NCBI GenBank assembly: GCA_964367145.1
Contig: CAYIWJ010000007.1
Coordinates: forward strand, 1 to 38,211
Direction of reading: 5' to 3'
Length of the DNA: 38,211 nucleotides
Origin: JAHFLD01 sp964367145
GTDB lineage: Bacteria > Patescibacteriota > Minisyncoccia > UBA6257 > 1-14-0-10-40-38
Shown one piece after another: positions 38,150 through 38,211 of this stretch. Below the pieces are notes generated by a model. It saw only the letters and a program-made list of their open reading frames with translations. It did not search any database and had not been told where the DNA came from. Position numbers and translations under genes: made by a program. Every line of letters begins with the position of its first letter. The first letter of the stretch is position 1.

Positions 38150-38211
38150 TGCCGGGTCGTCTAATGGTAGGACAGCGGCCTTTGAAGCCGTGAATCTTGG
38201 TTCGATTCCAG
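38150..38211 (+). tRNA. tRNA-Gln (anticodon TTG), cut by the window edge
   Basis: Acceptor 5' strand TGCCGGG (38150-38156), D arm GTCT/GGAC with AATGGTA loop, anticodon stem GCGGC/GCCGT, loop CTTTGAA giving anticodon TTG, T loop TTCGATT. The T stem end and the acceptor 3' strand run out of the window. Confidence 0.92.

Noticed and set aside
1..38211. CRISPR arrays, insertion sequences, integrases, phage genes
   Set aside because: No regularly spaced repeats, transposase or integrase motifs were seen on either strand.

Overview
This window reads as a chromosomal segment of a Candidate Phyla Radiation (Patescibacteria) genome, most likely a Parcubacteria-type lineage. The reasons are a long S10-spc ribosomal operon with no rpmD (L30) between rpsE and rplO, a zinc-type S14, terse intergenic spacing, several lineage-specific small membrane or secreted proteins of unknown function, and a reduced set of enzymes. 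The lineage call is inference; the gene content is read directly from the sequence.

Layout. 1-575 has no convincing gene; it holds degenerate 42-nt repeats, a nested inverted repeat and a terminator. 576-1463 is a membrane-anchored unknown protein. A near-consensus promoter at 1523-1551 then drives tuf and the ribosomal block rpsJ, rplC, rplD, rplW, rplB, rpsS, rplV, rpsC, rplP, rpmC, rpsQ, rplN, rplX, rplE, rpsN, rpsH, rplF, rplR, rpsE, rplO, secY (1642-12837). After a repeat-rich spacer and an unknown gene (13140-13844) come an adenylate kinase-like gene, map, a family 2 glycosyltransferase, greA, lysS, serS, alr, an ftsQ-like gene and a DUF4258-like gene, all on the plus strand to 21853. 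From 21863 to 27878 the minus strand carries a type II NADH dehydrogenase, a SEC-C protein, a two-gene membrane mini-operon, a GT-C membrane glycosyltransferase and pyrD-pyrC. From 28212 to the end are a pseudouridine synthase, an ABC-F ATPase, two small membrane/winged-helix-like proteins flanking a large UvrD helicase-nuclease, a zinc-ribbon protein, tag, a cupin, a coiled-coil protein, tsaC, nadK and a tRNA-Gln cut by the window edge.

The most notable pattern is regulatory. Two kinds of transcript start can be seen. Five accessory or pyrimidine units (13140, 24024-, 27878-, 30659, 34220) carry the core GTTCTTTGA (or GCTCTTTGA / GTACTTTGA) in the 5' leader, usually just after the predicted start point, followed by a Shine-Dalgarno-like sequence; most end in a strong intrinsic terminator. 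The core matches the boxA antitermination element of rRNA leaders, which binds NusB-S10. In contrast, several housekeeping-type genes (adk, the GT2 gene, the GT-C gene, the pseudouridine synthase, the cupin and perhaps ndh and the SEC-C gene) have their -10 box only 5-8 nt before the start codon, which predicts leaderless or nearly leaderless mRNAs. Genes inside the ribosomal operon mostly lack a Shine-Dalgarno sequence and start after a short U-rich junction.

Other points worth a look are a shortened L3 (about 140 residues), an intrinsic-terminator-like hairpin inside the operon between rpsJ and rplC, unusual substrate-site residues in the adenylate kinase-like protein, and a terminator at 27966-27997 that closes a minus-strand transcript with no clear start codon.
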